From UBA2421 sp002343075 (GTDB lineage Bacteria > Planctomycetota > Phycisphaerae > Tepidisphaerales > Tepidisphaeraceae): a stretch of 64,000 nucleotides of DNA. The stretch lies in the NCBI GenBank assembly GCA_937982565.1, contig CALJLN010000047.1, positions 186,001 to 250,000 of the forward strand. Direction: 5' to 3'. The position numbers were made by a program, and so were the translations under genes. The notes beneath the pieces were generated by a model. It was not told the origin of the DNA and made no database searches. It worked only from the letters and a program-made list of their open reading frames with translations. How positions within the stretch are numbered: the first letter of the stretch is position 1; every line of letters begins with the position of its first letter. Shown here piece after piece: positions 33,771 to 43,371 of this stretch.

Positions 33771-35869
33771 GTCTTCTCAGCGGCGTGCTGTCGGTCATAC
33801 GCCTGTCGGACGACGTAAAGCACGTCGTCCAATTCGGTCGCGTCCTGCAAGCGGACTTGAACATTGCCGTTGCCCCATTGGCCTTTGCCCGTGACATCGA
33901 CGCATAGCCCCTTGGGATCGTGGATGTCCTTGAAATCCATGTTGACGGCAAGCCGCAACTTTCGCTTCCTCGGCACAACATCTACGACGTTCGTCGTGCT
34001 CTTGAAGGCGACATAGAGCTTGAGAATGTGTTCCTTCATGTCAGGTCCGAATGCCATCACGCGTTCTCGGAACAGAATGAACAGGTCGAGCATGTCGCCC
34101 TTGAGCTTCGGATGGTCAGCAAGCGTGTAGACGTGATCATCCGACTCGTCTTTCGCGCTCTTACGGTATTGGTCTAGCACCTCTGAAGGGAGTAACGGAA
34201 TCTTCCACACCTGCGCAGCCAGCTTGGCCAGCCGTTCACCTCGCTTGACGATCTCCTGCTCCGTCCACTCGGCCAGTACTCCTAGCCCCTCATTCAAGCG
34301 GATGGGACTCTCCTTGAAGCCGCCTTTCATGTCTCGCTTCTCAGCGAACGGTCTGTCGCTGTACTCGGAGTTGTACCCAGTCAGCGTGAGGTTCCCGAGA
34401 GTGTGCAGGTGGCGGGCGTGCACTTCCTTCCAGTTTTCGCCGAGGGCAGCTTTCCACGCAGCAGGCAATTCCTCGTTCTGCGGCAAGATGTGCTCAACCG
34501 TGTATTCCTCGACGACGACACGCTCCTTGCGACCGACATTTTCGAGCCTGCGAAGCAGGTAGTTCCGATTGCGAAAGCTGTACACGTCCTTGACGGCCAA
34601 TTCTCGGGTGAACTCGTCATCGCTTGGAAATCGTCGGTAGGAGTCTTTGGCCAGCATCGCCGCCGTGAAGCTCTCGACATACTTCGACTTGTTGATCGCT
34701 TTCGCGAGCGTCGCAAAGGTCTTGTTCAAGGAGTTCGTTGGGATGCCGCAAATGGCTCGGCGAAACACGTAGCTCTCAATCGTGCGGAGGATTTGGAGTA
34801 GCTCGTCGGTGGTGAGCAGTCCCTTCGCGTGGTCATCGTACACCTCCAGCAGGAACGGATAGGCGACATCAACACGAAGCGTGTTGATGTCCGCAATCGC
34901 CTGACGAAGCTCCTTGTCTGCTTCCCGCTCCAACGCTATTCGGACGAAGTGTTTTGAATAGCGGTGAATGTCTGCCACTGTCGCGAGTATCGCGTCATCG
35001 CCACTCCCCTGAGTTTTCGCATACGTCTTGAACTCACCGTACACCTCGCGAATGTTCGGGATGCGACCAACCTTGAGCGTCAGGTAGTCGCGCATGAATC
35101 GATCAAACTGCGCCGCGTACTCCGCTTGGCCGAAACTCTGCTCCATCGGGAACCAATGATCCGAGTACAACGCTTCCTGCTGCTTGTGCTCAAGTCCCAT
35201 CAAGACGTAATTGCGGATCAGATCAGCCTGGCTGAGTTCCAAGCCCGTCGAGTTCAGGCTTTCGAAGATGAGTTGCGGATTGTCATGCTCGCGATCCAGT
35301 GAGATGTCCACGATCACCAGCTTTCCGACTCCCTTGTACAAGGTGTTCAGATCGAGCTTCGACGCAGCAATCTTCCCCTTGAAGAACTCAAAGTTTTCAG
35401 TGACTCGCTTCGACGGCTTTTCTGGAGCCTCCTTGCCATCGACGATCCGCATCAACGTCGGGCGATCAGATTGGGTAAGGAGCAGCTTGTAGCGGAGATC
35501 GCCATCCTCTTCGGCATTGGCGAGGAAGTAGTTCGTCAGCTTTTTCTGTGTTATTTCGGACTGTTCACCTTCTTTTTGGAGCGACTGACCGAGCGCGGTC
35601 AAGATCAGCGACACCGTGGTGAGGCGTTGCTGCCCGTCGATGACCAGCAGTTGGGGGACCGAAGCGATTTGGTAAAGCCCCTTCTGGATGTAGACGACCG
35701 AGCCGATGAAATGGCCAGAGACGCTGCTGTCTGTTGCGGCGCGCTCAATGTCACGCCAAAGCTGTTCGCACTGCGTCAACGTCCAGCTATAGGTGCGCTG
35801 GTAGATCGGAATGATGAACTGCTTTGGTCCTTTGAGGAAATCGAGCAGCTTTGTTTCCGTGGCTTTCAT
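33761..35869 (-). CDS. DUF262/DUF1524 nuclease (GmrSD-like)
   Basis: This is a 702-residue protein. The N-terminal DUF262 domain has IPIYQRTYSW and the DGQQRLTT box, a ParB-like nucleotide-binding fold. The DUF1524 domain near residues 470 to 540 has a His-Asn-His type nuclease signature (EHILPQN, then HTLGNLTLTGYNSEYSD). The C-terminal 130 residues form a DUF5655-like module. GmrSD enzymes of this architecture are NTP-dependent type IV restriction nucleases that attack modified phage DNA. ATG 35869 follows AGGAGA, which overlaps the stop of the upstream gene, so it is the eighth gene of the minus-strand operon. It would add attack on modified DNA to the type III system upstream. Confidence 0.88.
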   Translation of the reverse strand: MKATETKLLDFLKGPKQFIIPIYQRTYSWTLTQCEQLWRDIERAATDSSVSGHFIGSVVYIQKGLYQIASVPQLLVIDGQQRLTTVSLILTALGQSLQKEGEQSEITQKKLTNYFLANAEEDGDLRYKLLLTQSDRPTLMRIVDGKEAPEKPSKRVTENFEFFKGKIAASKLDLNTLYKGVGKLVIVDISLDREHDNPQLIFESLNSTGLELSQADLIRNYVLMGLEHKQQEALYSDHWFPMEQSFGQAEYAAQFDRFMRDYLTLKVGRIPNIREVYGEFKTYAKTQGSGDDAILATVADIHRYSKHFVRIALEREADKELRQAIADINTLRVDVAYPFLLEVYDDHAKGLLTTDELLQILRTIESYVFRRAICGIPTNSLNKTFATLAKAINKSKYVESFTAAMLAKDSYRRFPSDDEFTRELAVKDVYSFRNRNYLLRRLENVGRKERVVVEEYTVEHILPQNEELPAAWKAALGENWKEVHARHLHTLGNLTLTGYNSEYSDRPFAEKRDMKGGFKESPIRLNEGLGVLAEWTEQEIVKRGERLAKLAAQVWKIPLLPSEVLDQYRKSAKDESDDHVYTLADHPKLKGDMLDLFILFRERVMAFGPDMKEHILKLYVAFKSTTNVVDVVPRKRKLRLAVNMDFKDIHDPKGLCVDVTGKGQWGNGNVQVRLQDATELDDVLYVVRQAYDRQHAAEKTQK

Positions 35870-35880
35870 TGACCGATCTC

Positions 35881-38238
35881 CTAGTTGCCAATCTCGTTGA
35901 GCCGCGTGTTCGTGTGGACAACGCGCGACGATTTGCAGGCTTCGCATTCCCCGAAGAACCGAAGCTGGTCTTTTCGAATCCGCTCGCGCTTCTTGCACGT
36001 CGGGCACGCAGTCTGAATCGGCGTGTTCTTTGCACAATCGATGCAGACGAAGTAGTACCCGAACTTGCCGTGTTGAGCGTGGAGCTTGCCGCTACCGCAA
36101 TGACGGCAGGTGAACGTCAGCGCAGTCGTAGGAGGCGGCGCGATCTTTGACGGAAGCGGTGGCGGCGTCGTCCGCGCCTGTCGCTGACTCGGCGTGTACC
36201 AGACGACTCGATCCGCTGGGCCGAGAGCGGTCGCCGTCCTGGCGATCTCGTCGAGCAGCGTCGGCTTCTCGCGGACCATGCCTGTGATGGTCAGAGACAG
36301 CTTCGCGCGGGTCGCTCCGACGTAAAAGCTCGCGCGACCCTTGGTGTCCGTTGCGAGGTCGTCCACGCCAAGAAGAAAGACGACGGGCGCGTCGTAGCCT
36401 TTGGCACTGGCGATGGTGCTGACTGTTAGCGTCCCGTCCTCGATCAACGGCCTCGACTTGCTGTCGAGATCATCGCTGCGGACCTGACGAACAAGATGGC
36501 CCTTTCCGACCGCGCTCTCCAACGCGGGGATCAGATCATCCTTGTAGGCGTAGTGAGTCTTGTACAGCACCAAGATGTCGCTTGGCACGACTCTTTGCTC
36601 TTGAACGAGCCGACGAATCTCGTCGGCAACGCCTTGAACTTCGGCGCGCCGAGACGGATAGCAACGGACGAACGGCAATGGCCCCTTGCGCGGAGCGAAT
36701 CGCACGTCGAAGCGACCGTCCGCTTCCTCGATCAGGCCGCGTTGACGCAGGCTCGCCACGTCGGCGAACTTGCGGGTCGTCACCCGCTCGCCCTCAGGCG
36801 CGTACGCGCCGACGAGAACGTTGAACGCGAGCGAGAGCGTCTCGGTGGTGTTCCGAAGGCATTGATCGAGGAACACCGTTCGACCGCCCAAGATGTTGAC
36901 ACCGAGCTTCTCCCAGACAGGCTGCGTGACGCCGTAGATGTTCTGCGCGTTGTCGTAGAAGACGATGAACGTCTGTTGGCCCTTGTCGTCCTTACGGGCC
37001 AATCGCAGCAAGAGCGAAATCTCTTCGGGAAGGATGTCCTGCGCCTCGTCCAAGTAAACGGCATCGAAGCTCAGCGCATCTCGTGACTTCTCATCAAGCG
37101 CATCGAACTTCTGGATGAGCAGCTTGGCCCTTTCCTCCTTCTCCTTGAAGGTCAGACCCGTTGCCAGTCGTTGGTCACGGTTTTCGAGCGTCTTCACAAG
37201 CCGCTCAAAGTGCATGACAGTCAGCATCTCATCGGATGGCTTGTCCCATGTCAGCCGTCCGTACCGATCATCGATGCGCTGCCGCAGGTAATGGACGAGG
37301 GTGCGATTGAAGCAGGCGACCAGCACCCGCTTCTTGCTCGCCTGGGCGTTGAACAGATCGCCTGTTTCCGTGGCGAACCGTGCGACCGTCTGGGCCGCGC
37401 TCAGGGCCAGCAGGATCGACTTGCCGCTACCCGCAACGCCACGGAACAGGCGATGCTGGCCCCGCATGTCCGCTCGGCCATGCTCGCGTTGCTGCTCGGT
37501 TGGACTCTTCAGGCCGAGTTCGAGTTCCTGAATCTGAACTCCCAGAAGATCGGGACTCGCGTTCTCGACGTAAACCGTGCGTGGACTGTGGAGGAAGCTC
37601 TTGCCGTCGAGAACCATGCGGACGGCATCGTTCGCGCGCTTGGAGAGTTTGGACTTCCGCTTCGCGTCACGCTGCTTTGCTTCCGAAAAGCCGAGTACCT
37701 GAGCGCGGAACTCGACAGGCGACAGGCACGCATCGGAGAACAGCGTCTCCATCGGCCAATGGACGCCGAACTTCTTCTCGAACTCCGCTCGTGACAGCCT
37801 CGGCAACGCCGCCGTATGCAGAAACAACGCCTCGCCCAAATTGCATCGCTTCGCCGCCAGATCACGCAGGCGGAACGATACCTTCTCTGACTGATGGAAC
37901 GGGTCTTCACGCTTGAAACGCCCATCCCGCATGAGAGAGAGCGTTGTTCCCTCGACGGAATGAATGTCAGAAAGGCCTAAGCCCTTGTTCTCGACGACGA
38001 GCACGCCGACATCGGGGTGGAGGAGGATCAGATCGGGTCGAGGGACGTTGCCTAGACCCGTCCGCTGCTCGATGTAGAAGCTGGCGCGTTGGTCCTCGCC
38101 GAACGCCTTGATTGCGGTGATGACTAGCAACGCGTGCTGGCGATGCTCGATCTTCTCCCAGCCGATGACGGTACTCGTCCGCGCCGCAGCAGCGAGAGCG
38201 GGCTTCCAGTCGTCGGAGGTTGTACTTGTCGGCTTCAT
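35881..38238 (-). CDS. NERD-domain nuclease fused to UvrD-type helicase with zinc-finger C-terminus
   Basis: This is a 785-residue multidomain protein. An N-terminal NERD nuclease-related domain (RPDLILLHPDVGVLVVENKG) is followed by a superfamily 1 helicase with Walker A GVAGSGKS (about residue 263), Walker B region DAVYLDEAQDI, and later motifs including TVSTIASAKGYDAPVV and VGATRAK. The C-terminal 80 residues contain four pairs of cysteines (CRHC, CIDC, CPTC, CEAC) forming topoisomerase-type zinc ribbons. It presumably unwinds and cuts DNA. Its ATG overlaps the stop of the 231-residue protein gene (ATGA), so it is translationally coupled within the defence operon. The same fold occurs in helicases of other anti-phage clusters. 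Confidence 0.85.
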   Translation of the reverse strand: MKPTSTTSDDWKPALAAAARTSTVIGWEKIEHRQHALLVITAIKAFGEDQRASFYIEQRTGLGNVPRPDLILLHPDVGVLVVENKGLGLSDIHSVEGTTLSLMRDGRFKREDPFHQSEKVSFRLRDLAAKRCNLGEALFLHTAALPRLSRAEFEKKFGVHWPMETLFSDACLSPVEFRAQVLGFSEAKQRDAKRKSKLSKRANDAVRMVLDGKSFLHSPRTVYVENASPDLLGVQIQELELGLKSPTEQQREHGRADMRGQHRLFRGVAGSGKSILLALSAAQTVARFATETGDLFNAQASKKRVLVACFNRTLVHYLRQRIDDRYGRLTWDKPSDEMLTVMHFERLVKTLENRDQRLATGLTFKEKEERAKLLIQKFDALDEKSRDALSFDAVYLDEAQDILPEEISLLLRLARKDDKGQQTFIVFYDNAQNIYGVTQPVWEKLGVNILGGRTVFLDQCLRNTTETLSLAFNVLVGAYAPEGERVTTRKFADVASLRQRGLIEEADGRFDVRFAPRKGPLPFVRCYPSRRAEVQGVADEIRRLVQEQRVVPSDILVLYKTHYAYKDDLIPALESAVGKGHLVRQVRSDDLDSKSRPLIEDGTLTVSTIASAKGYDAPVVFLLGVDDLATDTKGRASFYVGATRAKLSLTITGMVREKPTLLDEIARTATALGPADRVVWYTPSQRQARTTPPPLPSKIAPPPTTALTFTCRHCGSGKLHAQHGKFGYYFVCIDCAKNTPIQTACPTCKKRERIRKDQLRFFGECEACKSSRVVHTNTRLNEIGN

Positions 38239-38930
38239 TGGCTCTCAAGAAAGCGAACGCGATTCGGCGATTGCGCCGTGTAAAGTCCCGCCCGCGTGCC
38301 TTCGCGGTTTCGGCAATAGGCGCGATACCCCAGCCCGATGACCAGACGGCGTAGCTCGGACTCGGTGAATACGTCGATGGCATCCTGCCGCTTGTTGCCG
38401 CTATTCGATACGAAGAACGCCGCGTAGGATTGGCCGCGCGGTCGCTTGCGATAGGGAATGACTTCTTCCCCGTCTTCAAGAACGATCACGAACGATTGGC
38501 ACAGCGTCTCATCCGAATCGGGTTGCTCACTGAGCCGCCACCCTTGGCGGTTCGACTTCATCGCCCATTCCAGCAGTTCAATGTGCTTGCCGCGAAGCAG
38601 GCCGACGTGCGTCATCGCCTCTTCGTATAGGTCGCGCTGGCTGCGCCGACGCTCGGCAAGCTCGGCCAGTCGCCGCTGGGCGTTCAAACGCGCCGCCTGG
38701 TCGCCATACCGCCTCGACGCTCGCCACTGCGAGCGCAGTTGCTCATCCGTCCGACGAAGCTCGGCGGTCATCGTCTGATCGACTCGATCCCACGTCGCAT
38801 CCACGTCGTCGGCGGAAAGGCAATCGGCAGCGACCTTGCGGTAGACCGCTCTGACGCGAGGACTATCCGCAGCGTTTGCTTCGGGGGCAACGTCCAAGAC
38901 GCTGATGAAGGAGTCCTGGGTCACGCTCAT
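38235..38930 (-). CDS. hypothetical protein of the restriction operon
   Basis: This is a 231-residue protein that I do not recognise. The middle part is a long charged helix or coiled coil (AELRRTDEQLRSQWRASRRYGDQAARLNAQRRLAE), and the C-terminal 90 residues appear alpha/beta (QSFVIVLEDGEEVIPYRKRP, RRLVIGLGYRAYCR). Both ends overlap neighbours: its ATG lies in the TGA of the type III restriction subunit gene, and its TGA overlaps the start of the NERD-helicase gene. Such tight coupling implies a stoichiometric role with these two enzymes, perhaps as an adaptor. No nuclease or ATPase motif is visible. Confidence 0.75.
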   Translation of the reverse strand: MSVTQDSFISVLDVAPEANAADSPRVRAVYRKVAADCLSADDVDATWDRVDQTMTAELRRTDEQLRSQWRASRRYGDQAARLNAQRRLAELAERRRSQRDLYEEAMTHVGLLRGKHIELLEWAMKSNRQGWRLSEQPDSDETLCQSFVIVLEDGEEVIPYRKRPRGQSYAAFFVSNSGNKRQDAIDVFTESELRRLVIGLGYRAYCRNREGTRAGLYTAQSPNRVRFLESQ

Positions 38931-41641
38931 TCTGCCTTCACCTCGTACGTTGCTGCCAGCCCTGCGAGGGACTTCGAGTCGTCCACCTTGTCGTGCGGCA
39001 CCAGCAGGTACTTCCACGGCTTTCCGCCGCCATGCGTGGTCGCGTTGGCGCACCAGATGGCGGCAGCACGGGCTTTCGCCTTCACTTCATCGCTCTGCAT
39101 CTCATCCACTGATTTCGTTTCGCAGACGAACTTGCCTGTCTCCGTCTCGACCACGAAATCGGGTTCGTAGCTGTCGTTCTTCGAGTAGTCGATCTTCAGC
39201 GCATCGCGCGGCGGCTTGCACCATTTTTGGACCGACGAGTCCCTCTCCAAGATCGACGCGAACCTCCGCTCGGTATCCGAGTCGAACTTCTGGACCTGAT
39301 AGAGACACTTCTTGAAGCCGCCGAAAAGCATCGCGCGGATGTTCTTCTTCTGGTCCACGGGCGTTCGGAAGTCGCGGATGTCTTCATCCGCGCTGGTGCA
39401 GTTCACGGGACGCATGGTCGTGAACCCTTTGCTGACGTGAACCTCGTACGCCGTTGCCTTCTCGACGTAGTGCTTTTCCATCTGGCCGTAGATCGTCTGG
39501 ACCAGAAGCCGCTGATGGACCAGCAGCACGTTCAGCACGTCGTCTGGGTCGGACATGTAGCTCTTGAGCTTCGCGACCGCCTGTCCAGCGAGCTTGTAGA
39601 GCAACTCGGCATGCTCGTCGTAGTTGATGTCGGGAAAGTCGATCAGCCCACGAACGATGTAATCTTCCAGCTTCTCTTCGACGGCAATGGAAGCACCGCT
39701 TTCGAGCGTGTGCCGTTGGCCGTCGCCGAGATTCTGGATGAGGACTCGCTGCTTGATCGGGCGGAGGTTGATGCTCGATACGTCGAGGTCGAAGTCCTTG
39801 AAGCCGCTCGTCACCTCGCCAGTCGGCACAACGACGATGCGTGGGATGTCGATGGACATGTCGATGTGGAGGTCCACCGTCTTGGCGACGACCTTTGCGA
39901 GATCGACGTTCTCCTTGAACTGCTCGAACTCGGCCTGCGATCCGCCTTGCGCCGCCATCGCAGCCTTCACCTGCTCGACGATCTTCGCCTGGACTTCAGG
40001 CTTCTTTAGATCAGCCGATGTCGGCAGCTTCTCGAACTGCTTGAGTACCTGATACGTCAGCTGCGCCGCCTTTTGCTCCTCGGGCTTGGCGAACAGCGTC
40101 GGCTGCTTCTTGTCCGTGCCTGCGACATCGACACCAACAGACGCGATGCCAAGCTGCTGCGCGATGTTGGACTCGATGACCACGACTTTCGACTTGATGT
40201 CGGGGATGTCGCGCCCGATGACGATCCCTTTGCGGATGATCGAGTTCGGGTCGTTGGCGTGGTCGATGATCTCCTGAAACTTGTCGTGCGAGATGATGGT
40301 CAGGCGATCAACGGCTGCGACACCCGTCCGCTTGCCGTACGGCAAGCGCAGACCGCGCCCGATGGACTGTTCAACCAGCGTTCGCGAGTTGGCCGTGCGT
40401 AGAGGGACAATCGTGTACAGGTTCGTCACGTCCCAGCCTTCTTTGAGCATGTTGACGTGGACGACGATCTCGACGGGGTTGTTCGGGTCTTCCACCGTGA
40501 GCAACTGCTGCACGATGTCGTCCTTCTCCTCGCCCTTGGTCTGCGAGTGGACGGTGATGACCTTGCCCTTGTACTGGCCGTTGAAGAACGCTTCGTCCTC
40601 CATCAGCTTGACCAGCGCGTTCGCATGATCGGTGTCCTTGGCGACGACGAGCATGAACGGCTTCACGCGACGAGCCGAGAAATCGCGAGCGTACACGTCA
40701 AGCTGAACCTTGACCTCCTCATGGACACGCACGCCATCTTCCAGCTTCAGACGTTCCAGTCCCTCTTCGTCGTAGGCGTTCTTGTCGAAGTTCTCGCGGG
40801 TGGCGACGGCTGGCTCTTTGACGAAGCCGTCCTTGAGTGCCTCGGCGAGCGGATAGGAGTAAACGACGTTCTTGAACGGGATGACGCCTTTGCCGCTCTC
40901 CACCTGCGGTGTAGCGGTGAGTTCCAGACCGAGAATCGGCTTCAGTTCGTTGATCGCTTTGACACCCGCCGAGGCTCGGTATCGGTGTGATTCGTCCATC
41001 AATAGAACGAGATCGGTCAGTTTGGAAAGGTATTCGAAGTAGCTCTCGCCGATGTACTCGTGCAGGCGTTTGATGCGGGGCTGTTTGTCGCCGCGTACTT
41101 CCGAGTTGATCTTGCTGATGTTGAAGATGTTGATGTGGATCGGCCCTGCGCCGCCCGCATCGAAGAGTCTGCCTTGACGGACGGGCACGCCGACATCGCC
41201 ACGAACGCCGCGCCCGTCTTCGTACGTGTCGCCCGTGATGATTTCAGGCGGGTTCAGCGCGAAGTCGCTGATGCCCGCGAAAACGTACTTCGGCGTGTTC
41301 GGCGTGAAGTCCGCTATCAGCTTGTTGTAGATCGTCAGGTTTGGGGCGAGCACGAAAAAATGCTTGATCCCTTCGGCCTTGTAGAGGTAGCTGATAAACG
41401 CGCCCATCAGCCGTGTCTTGCCGACACCCGTCGCCAGCGCGAAGCAGAGCGATGGGAAGTCACGCTCAAACTCTTCCACCTGCGGGTACTTCGCCTTCAG
41501 CGAGGCGAGCGACGTTGCCACGTCCGCTCCCTTTTCCAGACCGATCAGGTCGCATGCCTCGGACAGGATTTCCAGCGACTCGCGCTGCGGCTGGCGCAGG
41601 CTCAATCGATTCGCAACCATGCTGACGACAGCTTGATTCAC
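38927..41641 (-). CDS. type III restriction enzyme, R (Res) subunit
   Basis: This is a 904-residue superfamily 2 helicase-nuclease that would translocate and cleave DNA together with the Mod subunit. Motif I is ATGVGKTR (residues 70-77), motif II DESHR (about 215), motif III-like LTATP, and motif VI EQSIGRGLRLPYG. The C-terminus has a PD-(D/E)XK nuclease: YEPDFVVETETGKF followed by CETKS. The start is GTG 41641, overlapping the TGA of the mod gene (GTGA) with a GGGGG ribosome site. The length is close to typical Res proteins (about 900 to 1000). It is coupled to mod upstream and to the unknown 231-residue gene downstream. Confidence 0.92.
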   Translation of the reverse strand: MNQAVVSMVANRLSLRQPQRESLEILSEACDLIGLEKGADVATSLASLKAKYPQVEEFERDFPSLCFALATGVGKTRLMGAFISYLYKAEGIKHFFVLAPNLTIYNKLIADFTPNTPKYVFAGISDFALNPPEIITGDTYEDGRGVRGDVGVPVRQGRLFDAGGAGPIHINIFNISKINSEVRGDKQPRIKRLHEYIGESYFEYLSKLTDLVLLMDESHRYRASAGVKAINELKPILGLELTATPQVESGKGVIPFKNVVYSYPLAEALKDGFVKEPAVATRENFDKNAYDEEGLERLKLEDGVRVHEEVKVQLDVYARDFSARRVKPFMLVVAKDTDHANALVKLMEDEAFFNGQYKGKVITVHSQTKGEEKDDIVQQLLTVEDPNNPVEIVVHVNMLKEGWDVTNLYTIVPLRTANSRTLVEQSIGRGLRLPYGKRTGVAAVDRLTIISHDKFQEIIDHANDPNSIIRKGIVIGRDIPDIKSKVVVIESNIAQQLGIASVGVDVAGTDKKQPTLFAKPEEQKAAQLTYQVLKQFEKLPTSADLKKPEVQAKIVEQVKAAMAAQGGSQAEFEQFKENVDLAKVVAKTVDLHIDMSIDIPRIVVVPTGEVTSGFKDFDLDVSSINLRPIKQRVLIQNLGDGQRHTLESGASIAVEEKLEDYIVRGLIDFPDINYDEHAELLYKLAGQAVAKLKSYMSDPDDVLNVLLVHQRLLVQTIYGQMEKHYVEKATAYEVHVSKGFTTMRPVNCTSADEDIRDFRTPVDQKKNIRAMLFGGFKKCLYQVQKFDSDTERRFASILERDSSVQKWCKPPRDALKIDYSKNDSYEPDFVVETETGKFVCETKSVDEMQSDEVKAKARAAAIWCANATTHGGGKPWKYLLVPHDKVDDSKSLAGLAATYEVKAE

Positions 41642-43359
41642 TTCGCACCCCCGTTCCCATTCTCATCCGATCCGCCGAACAGGCTCGGCTCGGTCACTCT
41701 GGCTTTGCGTTGCTTCCGTTGTTCCCCTGGCGGAAGCGTGGGCGGCGGTGGCGAGTCGTCATCGACGGGCACGGCCTTTGGCAGCGCGGCGATCTGGAGG
41801 CTGTAGTCGTCCTTGCCCCATTCGCATCGCGACATGACGGTCTTCGGAATCTTCTTCAGCGTCAGGTTGGTGAATTCGGTCGTTCCCGAGCGGAACGCGC
41901 CGCAGCAGATCAGCAGTGACCGATCCTCGCCGACCTCATCGCTCAACTTGGCGAGCATCTCGCGGGTGAGCGTCTGCGTCGTGACATAGATGAAGTCACG
42001 CTCGGTCGAGTTGCCATGCTGCCAGTAGACCTCGCTGCTCGGGGCGTAGGTGAAGCCTTCGAGTTTGCACATCGCCTCGGCCAGCATGGCCGCGTTGAAT
42101 TGCTTGCTGACGACCCATTGGCCGAACTTGTCCTTCTCCAGCAGCGACGGCGCGAGTCGGTAGTAGCGGAAGCCGCCGCCTCCTTGCCACCCAGCCGTTC
42201 GTGTAATGCCGCCCGCGTCAGTTCCATCCACAACTTTGCGAAGTCGAGGAAGGATCGCGGTCTGGCAGTGTTCACCAAGCTCAACTTGAATCCACCTACG
42301 GCCCATCTTGTGTGCCACTGCACCAGTCGTTCCTGACCCTGCGAATGAATCAAGAACCCAATCGCCTGGATTCGTGGCAATTTCCAAGACACGTCCAACC
42401 AAGCTCTCTGGTTTCGGCGTATCAAATACGAGCTTTCCCCCGAAGAGATCGATCAAATCCTTCTTGGCATCGTCGTTCGTACCTACGTCGGATGCTGTCC
42501 AGATCGTTTCAGGAGTAAGTCCCTTGCCCTCGGCATCTCGCAGGAACTTCTTGATGCGAGGAACGTTCTTGCCGTCCTTTCCAAACCAGATGTTTCCTTT
42601 GGCGATCTCTTCTTCCATTCGGCCCTTAGTGTAGAGCCAGCAGCGTCCTTCGGGCGGTTCCAACAAAGTGCCACTCGGCGTAAGCAGTTTATAAAACTGA
42701 CTGGGAGTTGCGTGCCCAGCCATCGCGTTCGCAGAAACAGATTGCCATGGACCACGCGGGTCATTGTCGGGATTCTTATAACGTTGGCGCACTTCATCGT
42801 TGAACGGAAGTAGATTGCGCGTTTGTTCAAATGCCGCCCGATCTTTGGCTACAACAATCAGGTAATCGTGGTTGAACGAGAATACCCGCCGATTCTCTCT
42901 CGACGTGCGCTTCTCCCAGATGACCGTTGTCACAAAGTTCGCACGCCCAAATACTTCATCCAAGAGCACTCGAAGGTACGCGCCTTCGTTGTCGTCGATG
43001 CTGATCCAAAGCGATCCATCAACGCTCAGGAGCCGCCGAAGGAGTTCGATGCGATCTCGCATAAGCGAGAGCCACAGGGAATGCTCTACGCCATCGTCGT
43101 ATTGCTCAAACGCGGACCCCGTGTTGTACGGCGGATCGATGTAGATGCACTTGACCTTGCCCGTGAACTCCTGCTCAAGAGCCTTCAAGGCCAACAGGTT
43201 GTCGCCGAAGATGAGGCGGTTATCGAAGAGGTCGCGGTCGCTGACGCGCTGCGCAGCGTGATAAGACTTCGACGGGTCTTCGAGCAGAATGCGCGGCTCC
43301 AGCCGAGGGCGGTTCTCCTTGCCTATCCACGTCAATTCGAGCTTCGTCTTTCCTGCCAT
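41638..43359 (-). CDS. site-specific DNA-methyltransferase (adenine), type III Mod subunit
   Basis: This is a 573-residue N6-adenine methyltransferase of the beta class, shown by motif IV DPPYNTG (residues 75-81) preceding the SAM-binding motif I SFAGSGTTG (about 340). Between them lies the target-recognition region (about residues 150 to 310). The C-terminal 150 residues probably contact the Res subunit. In type III systems Mod recognises an asymmetric site, protects host DNA and is required for restriction. ATG 43359 follows GAAGGAAAAG, 13 bases after the OLD ATPase stop. Its own stop overlaps the res start. The sequence specificity cannot be read from the protein. Confidence 0.93.
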   Translation of the reverse strand: MAGKTKLELTWIGKENRPRLEPRILLEDPSKSYHAAQRVSDRDLFDNRLIFGDNLLALKALEQEFTGKVKCIYIDPPYNTGSAFEQYDDGVEHSLWLSLMRDRIELLRRLLSVDGSLWISIDDNEGAYLRVLLDEVFGRANFVTTVIWEKRTSRENRRVFSFNHDYLIVVAKDRAAFEQTRNLLPFNDEVRQRYKNPDNDPRGPWQSVSANAMAGHATPSQFYKLLTPSGTLLEPPEGRCWLYTKGRMEEEIAKGNIWFGKDGKNVPRIKKFLRDAEGKGLTPETIWTASDVGTNDDAKKDLIDLFGGKLVFDTPKPESLVGRVLEIATNPGDWVLDSFAGSGTTGAVAHKMGRRWIQVELGEHCQTAILPRLRKVVDGTDAGGITRTAGWQGGGGFRYYRLAPSLLEKDKFGQWVVSKQFNAAMLAEAMCKLEGFTYAPSSEVYWQHGNSTERDFIYVTTQTLTREMLAKLSDEVGEDRSLLICCGAFRSGTTEFTNLTLKKIPKTVMSRCEWGKDDYSLQIAALPKAVPVDDDSPPPPTLPPGEQRKQRKARVTEPSLFGGSDENGNGGAK

Positions 43360-43371
43360 CGTCTTTTCCTT

